A stretch of DNA of 14,866 nucleotides from Calditerrivibrio sp. (GCA_020217115.1 JAIWOA010000065.1:1-14866), one strand, 5' to 3'; shown: positions 7,033 to 14,795, counted from the stretch's first letter. Notes: generated by a model not told the origin, from the sequence alone. Program-made: numbers and translations.

Positions 7033-8484
7033 CTATTTTTTCCAGTAATATGGTGTAAGTATAACAAAAAATGTATAAATTTCAAGCCTACCTATCAACA
7101 TCCCAAAACTCAATATCAACTTTGCAAAATCTGTCATAAATCCATAATTATCCATTGGGCCAACCAATCCAAATCCGGGACCTATATTTCCGACACAAGC
7201 AAGAGAAGCTGTAAGAGCAGTTAAAAGATCTAAACCTGACAATGATAACAGAAGGGTTATAAGAAGATTTGTGAGCATGTACAAAAAGAAAAAACCAGAT
7301 ATGGCATATACAGTATTCTTCTTTATGGCAGTATTGTTTATTTTCAAAACAAAAACACCCCTTGGATGTATAAGATATTTCATCTCATTTATTGACTGTT
7401 TTAAAAGAGTTAGAATCCTTATAACTTTTATTCCACCCCCAGTAGAACCTGAACATCCCCCTATGAACATAAGAGCAAAAAGTAACCCTTGAGATAAAAC
7501 AGGCCATTTTTCATAATCGGTAGAAGCAAATCCTGTGGTTGTAATAATAGTAGCAACCTGAAAGAAAGCATGCTTTATACTATCGTGTACACCTTCACCA
7601 AGCTTATCATAGAGATTCCATGATATAAAAAGTGTAAAAATTAATATTACAGATATATAAAACTTAAACTCAGAGTCGGACCTCATCACCTTAAAATTAC
7701 CTAAAAATAATTTGTAATGTAGTGCAAAGTTCATACCAGCAAGAATCATAAAAACCGATACAACCCACTCATAATAGGAGTTATTAAAGGATAAAAAGCT
7801 CGAGTTTTTTGTTGAAAATCCTCCCGTAGCCAGAGTGGCAAAGGAATGGTTTACAGCGTCAAAAAAGTTCATCCCTCCAAACATGAGAAAAGCAACCTCC
7901 AGAAAAGTCAAGCTTACATAAATAATCCAGAGATACTTTGCAGTGGTAGTTATTCTTGGAGATAGCTTGTCCACAGAGGGACCTGGTGCCTCAGCCTTTA
8001 TCAATTGCATACCACCTATACCTAAAAGAGGTAAAATAGCAACGGTAAGTACTACAATTCCCATCCCCCCAAGCCAGTGGGTCAAAGACCTCCAGAAGAG
8101 TATAGTTTGAGGTAGATTCTCAACACTGCCGAAAATAGTGGCACCTGTAGTTGTATATCCAGATACAGATTCAAAAAATGCATCAATATAACTCACGGTA
8201 CAGTTACCTAAAAAATATGGCAAAGCACTAACAGCTGAAATAACTATCCAGCCCAATGAGACCAACAACATCCCATCAGCCGAGGATATATGGTCCTTTT
8301 TAATTCTCCTAAAAAGAAATACAATAGAAGCAGCAACAGATGATACAAATATTGTTATATAAAAGAATATCTTAGCAATATATATCTCCTTTAATAAGAA
8401 CCCCACCAATGAAGTTAAAAGCATAAAAAATGCTATTATAAGGGATAAATAAGCCAATATTTTAGTTATAAATTTAAACCTCAT
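7033..8484 (-). CDS. trkH: Trk potassium uptake membrane subunit TrkH
   Basis: A 483-residue polytopic membrane protein, the same length as E. coli TrkH, forming the K+ pathway with the cytoplasmic regulator TrkA. The four pore-loop filters are visible: SGYTTTGAT (108-116), FATLATGGFST (215-225), ATIITTTGFAST (311-322) and GNIGPGFG (432-439). The third-repeat segment GGCSGSTGGGIK (342-353) and the WRSLTHWLGGMG stretch (131-142) are also characteristic. I place the start at ATG 8482-8484 because AGGTG (8491-8495) lies 6 nt upstream. A GTG nine bases earlier (8491-8493) directly abuts the trkA stop but lacks a ribosome site of its own and is itself part of the AGGTG. It follows trkA in the usual partner arrangement. 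Confidence 0.95.
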   Translation of the reverse strand: MRFKFITKILAYLSLIIAFFMLLTSLVGFLLKEIYIAKIFFYITIFVSSVAASIVFLFRRIKKDHISSADGMLLVSLGWIVISAVSALPYFLGNCTVSYIDAFFESVSGYTTTGATIFGSVENLPQTILFWRSLTHWLGGMGIVVLTVAILPLLGIGGMQLIKAEAPGPSVDKLSPRITTTAKYLWIIYVSLTFLEVAFLMFGGMNFFDAVNHSFATLATGGFSTKNSSFLSFNNSYYEWVVSVFMILAGMNFALHYKLFLGNFKVMRSDSEFKFYISVILIFTLFISWNLYDKLGEGVHDSIKHAFFQVATIITTTGFASTDYEKWPVLSQGLLFALMFIGGCSGSTGGGIKVIRILTLLKQSINEMKYLIHPRGVFVLKINNTAIKKNTVYAISGFFFLYMLTNLLITLLLSLSGLDLLTALTASLACVGNIGPGFGLVGPMDNYGFMTDFAKLILSFGMLIGRLEIYTFFVILTPYYWKK

Positions 8485-8490
8485 ACCAAA

Positions 8491-8495
8491 CACCT
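8491..8495 (-). promoter_or_regulatory. Ribosome binding site deciding the trkH start
   Basis: AGGTG on the - strand lies 6 nt before ATG at 8484. It overlaps the trkA TAG stop codon and the alternative GTG, which would otherwise extend TrkH by three residues. This favours the ATG and implies that ribosomes terminating trkA re-initiate on trkH. Confidence 0.6.
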
Positions 8496-9837
8496 ATTGT
8501 AGAAAAAACTCTTCTATTTCTTTTACGGAATCCTTCAGTGCAAAAATTATTACAATATCACCACCTCTAAACAAAAAATTACCATCAGGGATATAACTTT
8601 TTCCATCCCTGTTAACAGCAACAAGAACTACATTTTTGGGAAGATTTAAATCTCTCACCAATAAACCATCAAGGGACGTATCTTTTCTTAATAAAAACTC
8701 TATGGCTTCTGCCTTACCATCAAATAGGGAATATATGTTGACAATATTACCCTTTTTAATAAATTTTAAAATAGTGTTTACCGCACTTATCTTAGGACTG
8801 ATTGTTATATCAATACCTAATGTACTTGACATATGAAGATATTTTGTCTTATCTACCAGAGCAATAGCTCTTTTTACACCTAAAGACTTGTAATAGCTTG
8901 CAGAAAGTATATTAATTTCATCATTGTCAGTAGCTGTTATAATAAGATCCTTTTCTCCAAGATCCTCTTCCTCAAGTAACGACTCATCTGATATGTCACT
9001 ATTTATAACTAAAGCATTTGGGAAAAGATCTGCCAATTTTTTGGACTTTTCATAATCCTTTTCTATTATTATAATCTCCCTTCCCATGCTTGTAAGTCCT
9101 TCCACAACAAGGCGCTGAATCTTACCACCACCGGCAATTACAACACTTTTAATCTTACGTCTTTTAAGTCCAATCTGAATAAAAAGTCTGTCAAGACTCT
9201 CTTTTGTGCCAACAACAAAGAGATGATCATCCCTATTTATAATATCTTTACCTGTGGGGATCAAAAGTTCATTATTCCTGTATATTCCAGCTACAACAAA
9301 AGGGATATTTGCTCCCTTTCTTAACTGCTCTATAGTTTTACCTTCAATATTTACATCTTTATCTACAAATACCTCTCTCAACTGTACATCTGTATCATCA
9401 AAAACAAAGATATCACTTACTGCGCCATATTCTACAGCCCTTATGATAGATTTTGCAGCTTCTATTTCTGGATTGACAAGATAGTCAAATCCTGTAATTT
9501 TATTATTAAAGAGATTTGACTTATGGTATTCTATATTTCTAACCCTTGCAATCTTTGTAGCTACATTAAAGTTTGAATGAACAACCAGACAGGAGATCAT
9601 ATTTACTTCATCGGAATCTGTAACAGCCACATATATTTCTGCAGATTCCATGTTAGACTGTTTTAAAACATCAAAATTTGTTGCCTCACCCTCTATTACA
9701 AGACAGTCAAGATGCTCATTAACATAGGATATCCTATCCTTATCTTTATCTATAACAACGACATCGTTACCACCCTCTATAAGATGTTTGGCTAAATTAA
9801 AACCAACTTCCCCAGCACCAGAGATTACTATTCTCAT
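8494..9837 (-). CDS. trkA: Trk potassium uptake regulatory subunit TrkA
   Basis: A 447-residue cytoplasmic gating subunit with two tandem RCK units, each a Rossmann TrkA-N plus a TrkA-C domain. The first nucleotide site is intact: GAGEVG (7-12) with the ribose-binding acid Asp30 at the end of the second strand. The first TrkA-C domain covers about 140-220. The second Rossmann unit begins near 230 with GGGKIQ (236-241) and Glu260; the last Gly of the GxGxxG pattern is replaced by Gln, so its nucleotide preference or affinity may differ. The second TrkA-C domain is about 365-445. The family binds NAD(H), ATP or ADP and opens TrkH. The ATG overlaps the stop of the upstream sensor kinase by 4 nt (ATGA) and trkH follows immediately. 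Confidence 0.95.
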   Translation of the reverse strand: MRIVISGAGEVGFNLAKHLIEGGNDVVVIDKDKDRISYVNEHLDCLVIEGEATNFDVLKQSNMESAEIYVAVTDSDEVNMISCLVVHSNFNVATKIARVRNIEYHKSNLFNNKITGFDYLVNPEIEAAKSIIRAVEYGAVSDIFVFDDTDVQLREVFVDKDVNIEGKTIEQLRKGANIPFVVAGIYRNNELLIPTGKDIINRDDHLFVVGTKESLDRLFIQIGLKRRKIKSVVIAGGGKIQRLVVEGLTSMGREIIIIEKDYEKSKKLADLFPNALVINSDISDESLLEEEDLGEKDLIITATDNDEINILSASYYKSLGVKRAIALVDKTKYLHMSSTLGIDITISPKISAVNTILKFIKKGNIVNIYSLFDGKAEAIEFLLRKDTSLDGLLVRDLNLPKNVVLVAVNRDGKSYIPDGNFLFRGGDIVIIFALKDSVKEIEEFFLQ

Positions 9838-11819
9838 TTTTGTTCCCTCATCAAACTATTTATCAAAGAAACTAATTCAGAAATACTAAAGGGTTTTTGC
9901 ATAAATGAGACACCTTTGTCAATAGCCAAAATATCTTCAACCATTGTAGAAGCATACCCTGAAATGAATACAACTTTTAAATCATCTTTAACTTTTTTCA
10001 TCATTTTATAAAGCTCTCCACCATTATATTTTGGCATAACAACATCAGTTATTAAAAGGTCGCATTTAAACTCACCGGACAAAAATTTTTTCAGAGCCTC
10101 TTCTGGATCTGTAGAGATGAAAATTCTACACCCATATTTAGATAAACCGATTCTTATTGATTCTACAACAAATTCATTATCTTCAACTAACATAATATTG
10201 TAGTCACAACCTTTAAATTTTTCTTTATGCTTTTCAGGCAAAATAGATTCGTCACTATCCCCATCGCAGGGTAAATATACCTTAAATGTAGTTCCCACAC
10301 CTAATTCACTGTAAACATGTATTGCGCCATTATGTTGCTGAACTATTCCAAGAGAAATTGATAACCCCAAACCATTCCCACCATCAGAATTCTTTGTCGT
10401 AAAGAAAGGGTCAAATATCTTTTTGAGATTCTCTCTATCTATTCCACATCCATTATCAGAAACATTGACAACAACATATTTCCCTTTTTTTAAATCGGCA
10501 TACTCTGTCAAATCATCATCTTGGAATAACTTTGTGTAAACTGTTATATGTAATTTTTTATCTTTAACATTTTTTAAAGCATAAATAGCATTTACTACAA
10601 GATTAATAAGCACCTGGATAAATTGTCCAGAATCCATCTTTACATAGGGTAGATCATCCTCTAACTCCAACACAAAATCTAAATCCTCAGTAGTAAGCCT
10701 TTTAAGCATTGTAAAGGATTCATTCATAAAATCATCAAACTTTATATTTTCTAAGTACAAAGCCTGTTTTCTTGCAAGAGATAAAAGCTGTCTTGTCAAT
10801 TTTGAAGCTTTTTCAGCTGTATTTTTTATTTGTCTAAAATATCCTTGCACAACAATGTCATCCGTAATGCTATCTCCAACATCTGAAAAAGCCATTATAG
10901 GAGTAAGCATATTGTTGAAATCATGGGCAATTCCAGCTGCAAGACGACCAATAGACTCAATCCTATTTAAGAACTCCAATTGTTCTTCAAGCTTTTTATT
11001 TTTCATTTCAAGTTTTTTTTGTTCGGATACATCTATTATTGTTGATAGCAGGCATGTTTTCCCACTAAAACAGACAGGACCAGAATAAACATTAACAAAT
11101 TTTATCTCCCCTGATTTAATCTTGTGTTGAAAATTAAAATAGGATTGAGACTCCTGTTTAGCTTTATCTGCATATTTAATAACCTCTTCTCTGGGCAGTA
11201 TGTTTAAATTAAATATTGTCATACTGTAAAATTCTTCATCTGAATAACCATAAAATTTTTGAGCAGCTTCATTGAAGTCTAATATTTTCAGATCACTATT
11301 AAGATCAAGGAGAAGCATAGGTAATTTGGACTTTTTAAACATACTTTTATACATATTTTCTCTCTCATGTAGCAACTTACCTTTATTTATAGCTTCAGAA
11401 ACCACAAAGGGAAGTCTCTTTATCCTGCTTTTAACAACATAATCATAAGCCCCAAGGTTCATACAATCGACAGCAACCTGTTCACTATTCTCATTTGAAA
11501 GAAAAATTATTGGCAAATGTAAAAAATTTGATTTCAATTCATCAATGAGATCTAATAGAATATTTTTCTCTATAGATATAGATACTGAATAATCCATTAT
11601 AATAATATCAGGTTCAAATTGCTTAACATGATATTGTAACTTATTAATATCGGAGATCACTGAATATTCAACAGATGGAGATACCTTTTTGATTTCTTTC
11701 AATGCAGTATCAACATCATCTAATTTATCTTCAACAAAAAGAATCTTTATATTTCCAATATTTTTCAGTTTTACACCCCAAGTATTACTAAAATCTCTAA
11801 CTACTTTATAATTAAACAT
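9834..11819 (-). CDS. Soluble hybrid sensor histidine kinase (REC-PAS-HisKA-HATPase-REC)
   Basis: A 661-residue hybrid kinase with no signal peptide or membrane segment. Domains in order: an N-terminal receiver (about 24-145; acidic pair Glu30/Asp31, phospho-site Asp76, Ser108, Lys130); PAS (about 160-265); HisKA with AGIAHDFNNML and phospho-acceptor His299; HATPase (N-box around Asn406 and Asn410, DNGCGI 455-460, FFTTK 472-476, GNGLGLS 481-487); and a C-terminal receiver (about 541-657; Asp592, KPFS 642-645). All catalytic residues are present. It overlaps trkA by 4 nt, which suggests a link to potassium or osmotic control, although the signal and output partner are unknown. The start is uncertain. 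ATG 11819 lies about 24 nt after a predicted promoter but lacks a Shine-Dalgarno. GGGGTG (11774-11779) precedes an in-frame CTG (11768), which would give 644 residues starting just before the receiver. An in-frame TTG at 11885 precedes the promoter and is unlikely. Confidence 0.9.
   Translation of the reverse strand: MFNYKVVRDFSNTWGVKLKNIGNIKILFVEDKLDDVDTALKEIKKVSPSVEYSVISDINKLQYHVKQFEPDIIIMDYSVSISIEKNILLDLIDELKSNFLHLPIIFLSNENSEQVAVDCMNLGAYDYVVKSRIKRLPFVVSEAINKGKLLHERENMYKSMFKKSKLPMLLLDLNSDLKILDFNEAAQKFYGYSDEEFYSMTIFNLNILPREEVIKYADKAKQESQSYFNFQHKIKSGEIKFVNVYSGPVCFSGKTCLLSTIIDVSEQKKLEMKNKKLEEQLEFLNRIESIGRLAAGIAHDFNNMLTPIMAFSDVGDSITDDIVVQGYFRQIKNTAEKASKLTRQLLSLARKQALYLENIKFDDFMNESFTMLKRLTTEDLDFVLELEDDLPYVKMDSGQFIQVLINLVVNAIYALKNVKDKKLHITVYTKLFQDDDLTEYADLKKGKYVVVNVSDNGCGIDRENLKKIFDPFFTTKNSDGGNGLGLSISLGIVQQHNGAIHVYSELGVGTTFKVYLPCDGDSDESILPEKHKEKFKGCDYNIMLVEDNEFVVESIRIGLSKYGCRIFISTDPEEALKKFLSGEFKCDLLITDVVMPKYNGGELYKMMKKVKDDLKVVFISGYASTMVEDILAIDKGVSFMQKPFSISELVSLINSLMREQK
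11774..11779 (-). promoter_or_regulatory. Possible ribosome binding site for an alternative kinase start
   Basis: GGGGTG on the - strand lies 5 nt before an in-frame CTG (complement of 11766-11768). The peptide from there, LKNIGNIKILFVED, begins right at the receiver domain, as most receivers do. The upstream ATG at 11819 has no comparable site. CTG starts are rare, so this is only a competing hypothesis. Confidence 0.3.
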
Positions 11820-11849
11820 ATAAAAATACAAATAGCTATCTATAGTCAT

Positions 11850-11877
11850 ATCATAACAGAATAGATATATTTTGCAA
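11850..11877 (-). promoter_or_regulatory. Candidate promoter of the kinase-trkA-trkH run
   Basis: On the - strand TTGCAA (11872-11877, four of six matches to the -35 consensus) is 16 nt from TATGAT (11850-11855, five of six matches to the -10). Transcription would begin near 11843, just before the chosen kinase ATG. An 8-bp inverted repeat, GAATAGAT (11859-11866) and ATCTATTC (11894-11901), flanks the -35. This is a moderate match in an A+T-rich region where chance hits are common. Confidence 0.4.
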
Positions 11878-11950
11878 CTATACAATGAAATAAATCTATT
11901 CGGAACTTATTGTAAAAACATATAATAAAGTCTATCAATCATTTTAAAAG

Positions 11951-11979
11951 TTGACAATACAAATAGTTTAACATATAAG
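11951..11979 (+). promoter_or_regulatory. Strong sigma-70 type promoter of the yceD-rpmF-plsX-fabH-fabD operon
   Basis: A consensus -35 TTGACA (11951-11956) is followed after exactly 17 nt by TATAAG (11974-11979), five of six matches to the -10. The predicted start near 11986 gives a leader of about 20 nt before ATG 12007. A second possible -10, a perfect TATAAT (11921-11926), lies upstream without a good -35. Confidence 0.75.
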
Positions 11980-11986
11980 ATATGTT
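11970..11986. promoter_or_regulatory. 17-bp palindrome over the -10 of the fatty-acid operon promoter
   Basis: AACATAT-AAG-ATATGTT is a perfect 7-bp inverted repeat with a 3-bp spacer. It covers the whole -10 hexamer (11974-11979) and the predicted transcription start. The flanks extend it imperfectly (TTT on the left, CAAA on the right). A repressor bound here would block RNA polymerase. An extra copy of the half-site AACATAT occurs at 11917-11923. It does not resemble the FapR box known to me. The bound protein is unknown. Confidence 0.5.
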
Positions 11987-12006
11987 CAAATTTTAACGGT
12001 GAAGGT

Positions 12007-12504
12007 ATGAGAATATTTTTTGAACAGATAAAATTAGATGGAAATTTAATAGAAACAAGTTTTGAGTTTGATGTAGATGAAATATCTTTTTCAGTAAAGA
12101 AATTTAAGGGTAAAATATACCCCATTAAAGGTGCATATATACTTGAAGGGGATATCAGCCTTACAATAAATGATAAATGTGATAGGTGTCTCAAGATCTT
12201 CCATGATGATTTTGAAGAAAAAATAACTGTAGAGATAGTAAGAAACAAGCTTATTGATGGTGATGATGAAGTACTAAATGATGAGGATATGGGTTACTAT
12301 TCCATAACGGAAGATTTCATAGATATACATGAGATACTTTACCAGGAGTCTGTGCTTTTAAGACCTATGAAAAGGGTATGCAGTGAAGAATGTAAAGGGC
12401 TATGCCCTACTTGTGGTAAGGATCTTAATCTGGAAAGATGTGATTGCTCAAAAGAATTGGACGATAGGTGGAAAGCTTTGACAAAGCTACTACAAAAACA
12501 ATAA
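12007..12504 (+). CDS. yceD: YceD/DUF177 family protein (23S rRNA accumulation)
   Basis: A 165-residue protein of the DUF177/YceD family, linked to 23S rRNA or large-subunit accumulation and nearly always encoded next to rpmF, as here. Eight cysteines form likely metal sites: CDRC (58-61), then CSEECKGLCPTCG (125-137) and CDC (145-147). The C-terminal stretch DDRWKALTKLL is typical of the family. ATG 12007 is preceded by GGTG (11998-12001) at a short spacing. It is the first gene of the operon, 13 nt before rpmF. The exact biochemical role is not established in the family. Confidence 0.9.
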   Translation: MRIFFEQIKLDGNLIETSFEFDVDEISFSVKKFKGKIYPIKGAYILEGDISLTINDKCDRCLKIFHDDFEEKITVEIVRNKLIDGDDEVLNDEDMGYYSITEDFIDIHEILYQESVLLRPMKRVCSEECKGLCPTCGKDLNLERCDCSKELDDRWKALTKLLQKQ

Positions 12505-12517
12505 ATAGAGGTGTATA

Positions 12518-12700
12518 ATGCCAAATCCAAAAGGTAAGTCAAGTAGATCAAAAATAGGAGCAAGGAGAAGTCATCACAGAGCAATACCACAAGGTTATGC
12601 TAAATGTGATAACTGTAATGAGCTTAAGTTAAGCCATGCTGTCTGCCCAAATTGTGGCTACTATGCAAAAAAACAGGTACTTGAAGTAAAAGAGATCTAA
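12518..12700 (+). CDS. rpmF: 50S ribosomal protein L32
   Basis: A 60-residue basic protein with the L32 N-terminus MPNPKGKSSRSKIGARRSHH, then a four-cysteine zinc ribbon (CDNC 30-33 and CPNC 43-46). This is the zinc-binding form, not the cysteine-free paralogue that some bacteria use in zinc shortage. ATG 12518 follows AGAGGTG (12507-12513), one of the strongest ribosome sites in the window. Its TAA directly abuts the plsX start. Confidence 0.97.
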   Translation: MPNPKGKSSRSKIGARRSHHRAIPQGYAKCDNCNELKLSHAVCPNCGYYAKKQVLEVKEI

Positions 12701-13780
12701 GTGATCAGGATAGCAGTTGACGCAATGGGGGGTGACTATGCCCCCCATGAAATAGTTAAAGGGGTTTTGTTAGCAAAGAAAGAGTATCCTGTAGATATAA
12801 TTCTTGTAGGGGATGAAAGAATTATAAAACAGGAACTTTTAAACCAGTCAGGCAAAGATGTTGTGGAGAGAATATACATAGTCCATGCAGAAGAAGAGAT
12901 AAAAATGGATGATGTCCCTGCGACAGCAGCAAGGAGAAAGAGAAACTCATCGATGCATGTAGGCATGAAACTTGTCAGAAATGGTGAGGCAAATGCCTTT
13001 TTTAGCGCAGGTAATACAGGTGCCATGATGGCAGTAGCTAAGCTCATATTGAGGACTATTGAAGGTGTAGATAGACCTGCTATAGGAGCTGTTTTCCCCA
13101 ATATAAAATCAAAAACTATCATACTTGACGTAGGTGCAAATGTAGATTGCAAGCCGATACATTTTTTACAATTTGCCATTATGGGAACAGCCTACGCAAA
13201 ATATATTTTAAAACTTGAAAACCCTCGTGTAGGTCTTTTAAGTATAGGTGAAGAGGATGTAAAGGGTAATGAACTGACCAAATCTGTTTTCACACTTTTG
13301 AAGGATTCAAACACAATAAATTTTACTGGAAATGTTGAAGCAAAGGAGATATTTAAAGGTGTGGCAGATGTAATAGTATGTGATGGGTTTACAGGTAATA
13401 TAGCCCTAAAATCCAGTGAATCTGCAGCATGGTATATTTCTTCACTTTTAAAAGAGGAATTGCAGAGAACCTTTATATCAAAGCTTGGAGCTTTGCTGGC
13501 AAAGGGAGCATTCAACAGAGTCAAAAAAAGAACAGACTATACCGAATATGGGGGAGCTCCTCTGCTTGGTGTTGATGGGATAGTCATTATAGGTCATGGC
13601 AGTTCCAATGCTAATGCAATTAAAAATGGCATCAGAGTTTCCTACGAGCTTGCACTAAATAAAGTAAATACCCATATTGCAGAAAATATAAAAATATCAA
13701 TTAATAAGACAGAAGAGCACTCTTTGTGGGAATCGATAAAAGACAAAGTAAAAACAATTGCTTCACAAATTTCAAAGTGA
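12701..13780 (+). CDS. plsX: Phosphate acyltransferase PlsX
   Basis: A 359-residue enzyme that converts acyl-ACP plus phosphate to acyl-phosphate, the donor used by PlsY in phospholipid synthesis; it acts at the cytoplasmic membrane face. Family motifs are AVDAMGGDYAPHEIVKG (5-21), SAGNTGA (102-108), LDVGANVDCKP (142-152), GEEDVKGNE (183-191), DGFTGN (228-233), GGAPLLGVDG (284-293) and GHGSS (298-302). The start is GTG at 12701, immediately after the rpmF stop, with a purine-rich AAAGAGAT upstream. Codons 9-16 contain a G6/C6 inverted repeat that could hinder or tune translation. It ends 10 nt before fabH. Confidence 0.96.
   Translation: MIRIAVDAMGGDYAPHEIVKGVLLAKKEYPVDIILVGDERIIKQELLNQSGKDVVERIYIVHAEEEIKMDDVPATAARRKRNSSMHVGMKLVRNGEANAFFSAGNTGAMMAVAKLILRTIEGVDRPAIGAVFPNIKSKTIILDVGANVDCKPIHFLQFAIMGTAYAKYILKLENPRVGLLSIGEEDVKGNELTKSVFTLLKDSNTINFTGNVEAKEIFKGVADVIVCDGFTGNIALKSSESAAWYISSLLKEELQRTFISKLGALLAKGAFNRVKKRTDYTEYGGAPLLGVDGIVIIGHGSSNANAIKNGIRVSYELALNKVNTHIAENIKISINKTEEHSLWESIKDKVKTIASQISK
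12725..12748 (+). repeat. GC-rich inverted repeat at the start of plsX
   Basis: ATGGGGGG (12725-12732) and CCCCCCAT (12741-12748) are perfect reverse complements around an 8-nt loop, TGACTATG. The mRNA hairpin would have six G-C pairs in a row, beginning 24 nt after the plsX GTG. The protein motif AMGGDYAPH constrains the sequence partly, but the choice of GGG, GCC and CCC codons in an A+T-rich genome completes the stem. Confidence 0.7.
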
Positions 13781-13790
13781 GGTATCATAT

Positions 13791-14771
13791 ATGAACATAT
13801 ACTCAAGGATTTTAGGAACAGGCTCTTATTTTCCAGAAAAGGTCCTAACAAACATGGAGTTGGAGAATCTCGTGGATACTTCTGACGAATGGATAAGGAC
13901 AAGGACAGGTATTGTTGAGAGGAGGATTGCAGACCACGAATCTAATTCTATATTGGGGGCAAAGGCTGCAGAAAAAGCCATTGAAATGGCTGGGGTAGAT
14001 AAGGATAGTATCGATGGAATTATAGTTGCAACTTTCACCGGAGATACAATAATGCCTGCAACAGCATGTAGAATACAGAATCATCTTGGCATAAAAAATA
14101 ACTGTTTTGCCTTTGATATTGCGGCAGCCTGTACAGGATTCATCTATGCAATGTCTGTAGCAGATTCAATGATAAAAAATAATTTAGCTCAAAGAATTAT
14201 TGTTATTGGTTCTGAAAGAATTTCTGTTACAGTTGATTGGAAAGATAGAAACACATGCATACTTTTTGGGGATGGTGCTGGAGCGGTTGTTTTAGGTAAA
14301 AGTGAAGAACCCGGCATGAGATCTTTCCATATAAATGCCGATGGCAGTGCACACAACCTTTTAACATTGGAAGCCTTAGGTTCTGACTTTCTATCAAATA
14401 GATACAAAACAACAATAGAGGAAAATCTCATAAAAATGAAAGGTAACGAAGTCTTCAAGATAGCTGTTCGTGCCATGGCAGATGCAACGGCAAGAGCTGT
14501 TGAATCCAGCGGTCTGAAATATGAGGATGTAGATTTTTTTATACCTCATCAAGCCAATCTAAGAATAATAGAAGCAGCAGCCAGAAGAATCAATTTGACA
14601 AATGACAAAGTCATTATTACACTGGATAAATTTGGCAATACATCTGCAGCAACTATACCTACAGCATTAGATATTGCTGTAAGAGATGGAAGAATAAATA
14701 AAGGGAACAACATAGTAGCAGCAGCTTTTGGTGGTGGGTTAACATGGGGTTCAATGCTGTTTACTTTTTAA
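13791..14771 (+). CDS. fabH: 3-oxoacyl-ACP synthase III (KAS III)
   Basis: A 326-residue condensing enzyme that starts fatty-acid synthesis from an acyl-CoA primer and malonyl-ACP. The catalytic triad is Cys114 (DIAAACTGF), His253 (IPHQANLRI) and Asn283 (KFGNTSAATIP). The DTSDEWIRTRTGIVERR stretch (29-45) and the C-terminal AAFGGGLTWGS (311-321) are FabH hallmarks. ATG 13791 was chosen because GAGGT (13779-13783) lies 7 nt upstream; an in-frame extension to 13758 would run into plsX and add residues unlike the family. It is encoded between plsX (10-nt gap) and fabD (24-nt gap). Confidence 0.97.
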   Translation: MNIYSRILGTGSYFPEKVLTNMELENLVDTSDEWIRTRTGIVERRIADHESNSILGAKAAEKAIEMAGVDKDSIDGIIVATFTGDTIMPATACRIQNHLGIKNNCFAFDIAAACTGFIYAMSVADSMIKNNLAQRIIVIGSERISVTVDWKDRNTCILFGDGAGAVVLGKSEEPGMRSFHINADGSAHNLLTLEALGSDFLSNRYKTTIEENLIKMKGNEVFKIAVRAMADATARAVESSGLKYEDVDFFIPHQANLRIIEAAARRINLTNDKVIITLDKFGNTSAATIPTALDIAVRDGRINKGNNIVAAAFGGGLTWGSMLFTF

Positions 14772-14795
14772 TAAAATCGGGCATCAGGAGAATAT

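Noticed and set aside
11907..12248. Reverse-strand ORF of 113 codons opposite yceD and its promoter
   Set aside because: It overlaps yceD and the strong + strand promoter, has no recognisable domain, and its residue mix is what the antisense of an A+T-rich gene gives.
12736..13179. Reverse-strand ORF of 147 codons inside plsX
   Set aside because: plsX is unmistakable on the + strand with all its family motifs. The reverse product is low-complexity, rich in Ser and Ala, and has no family resemblance.
13758..13790. Longer fabH start inside plsX
   Set aside because: The extra 11 residues are unlike FabH N-termini, and the ATG at 13791 has a good GAGGT site.
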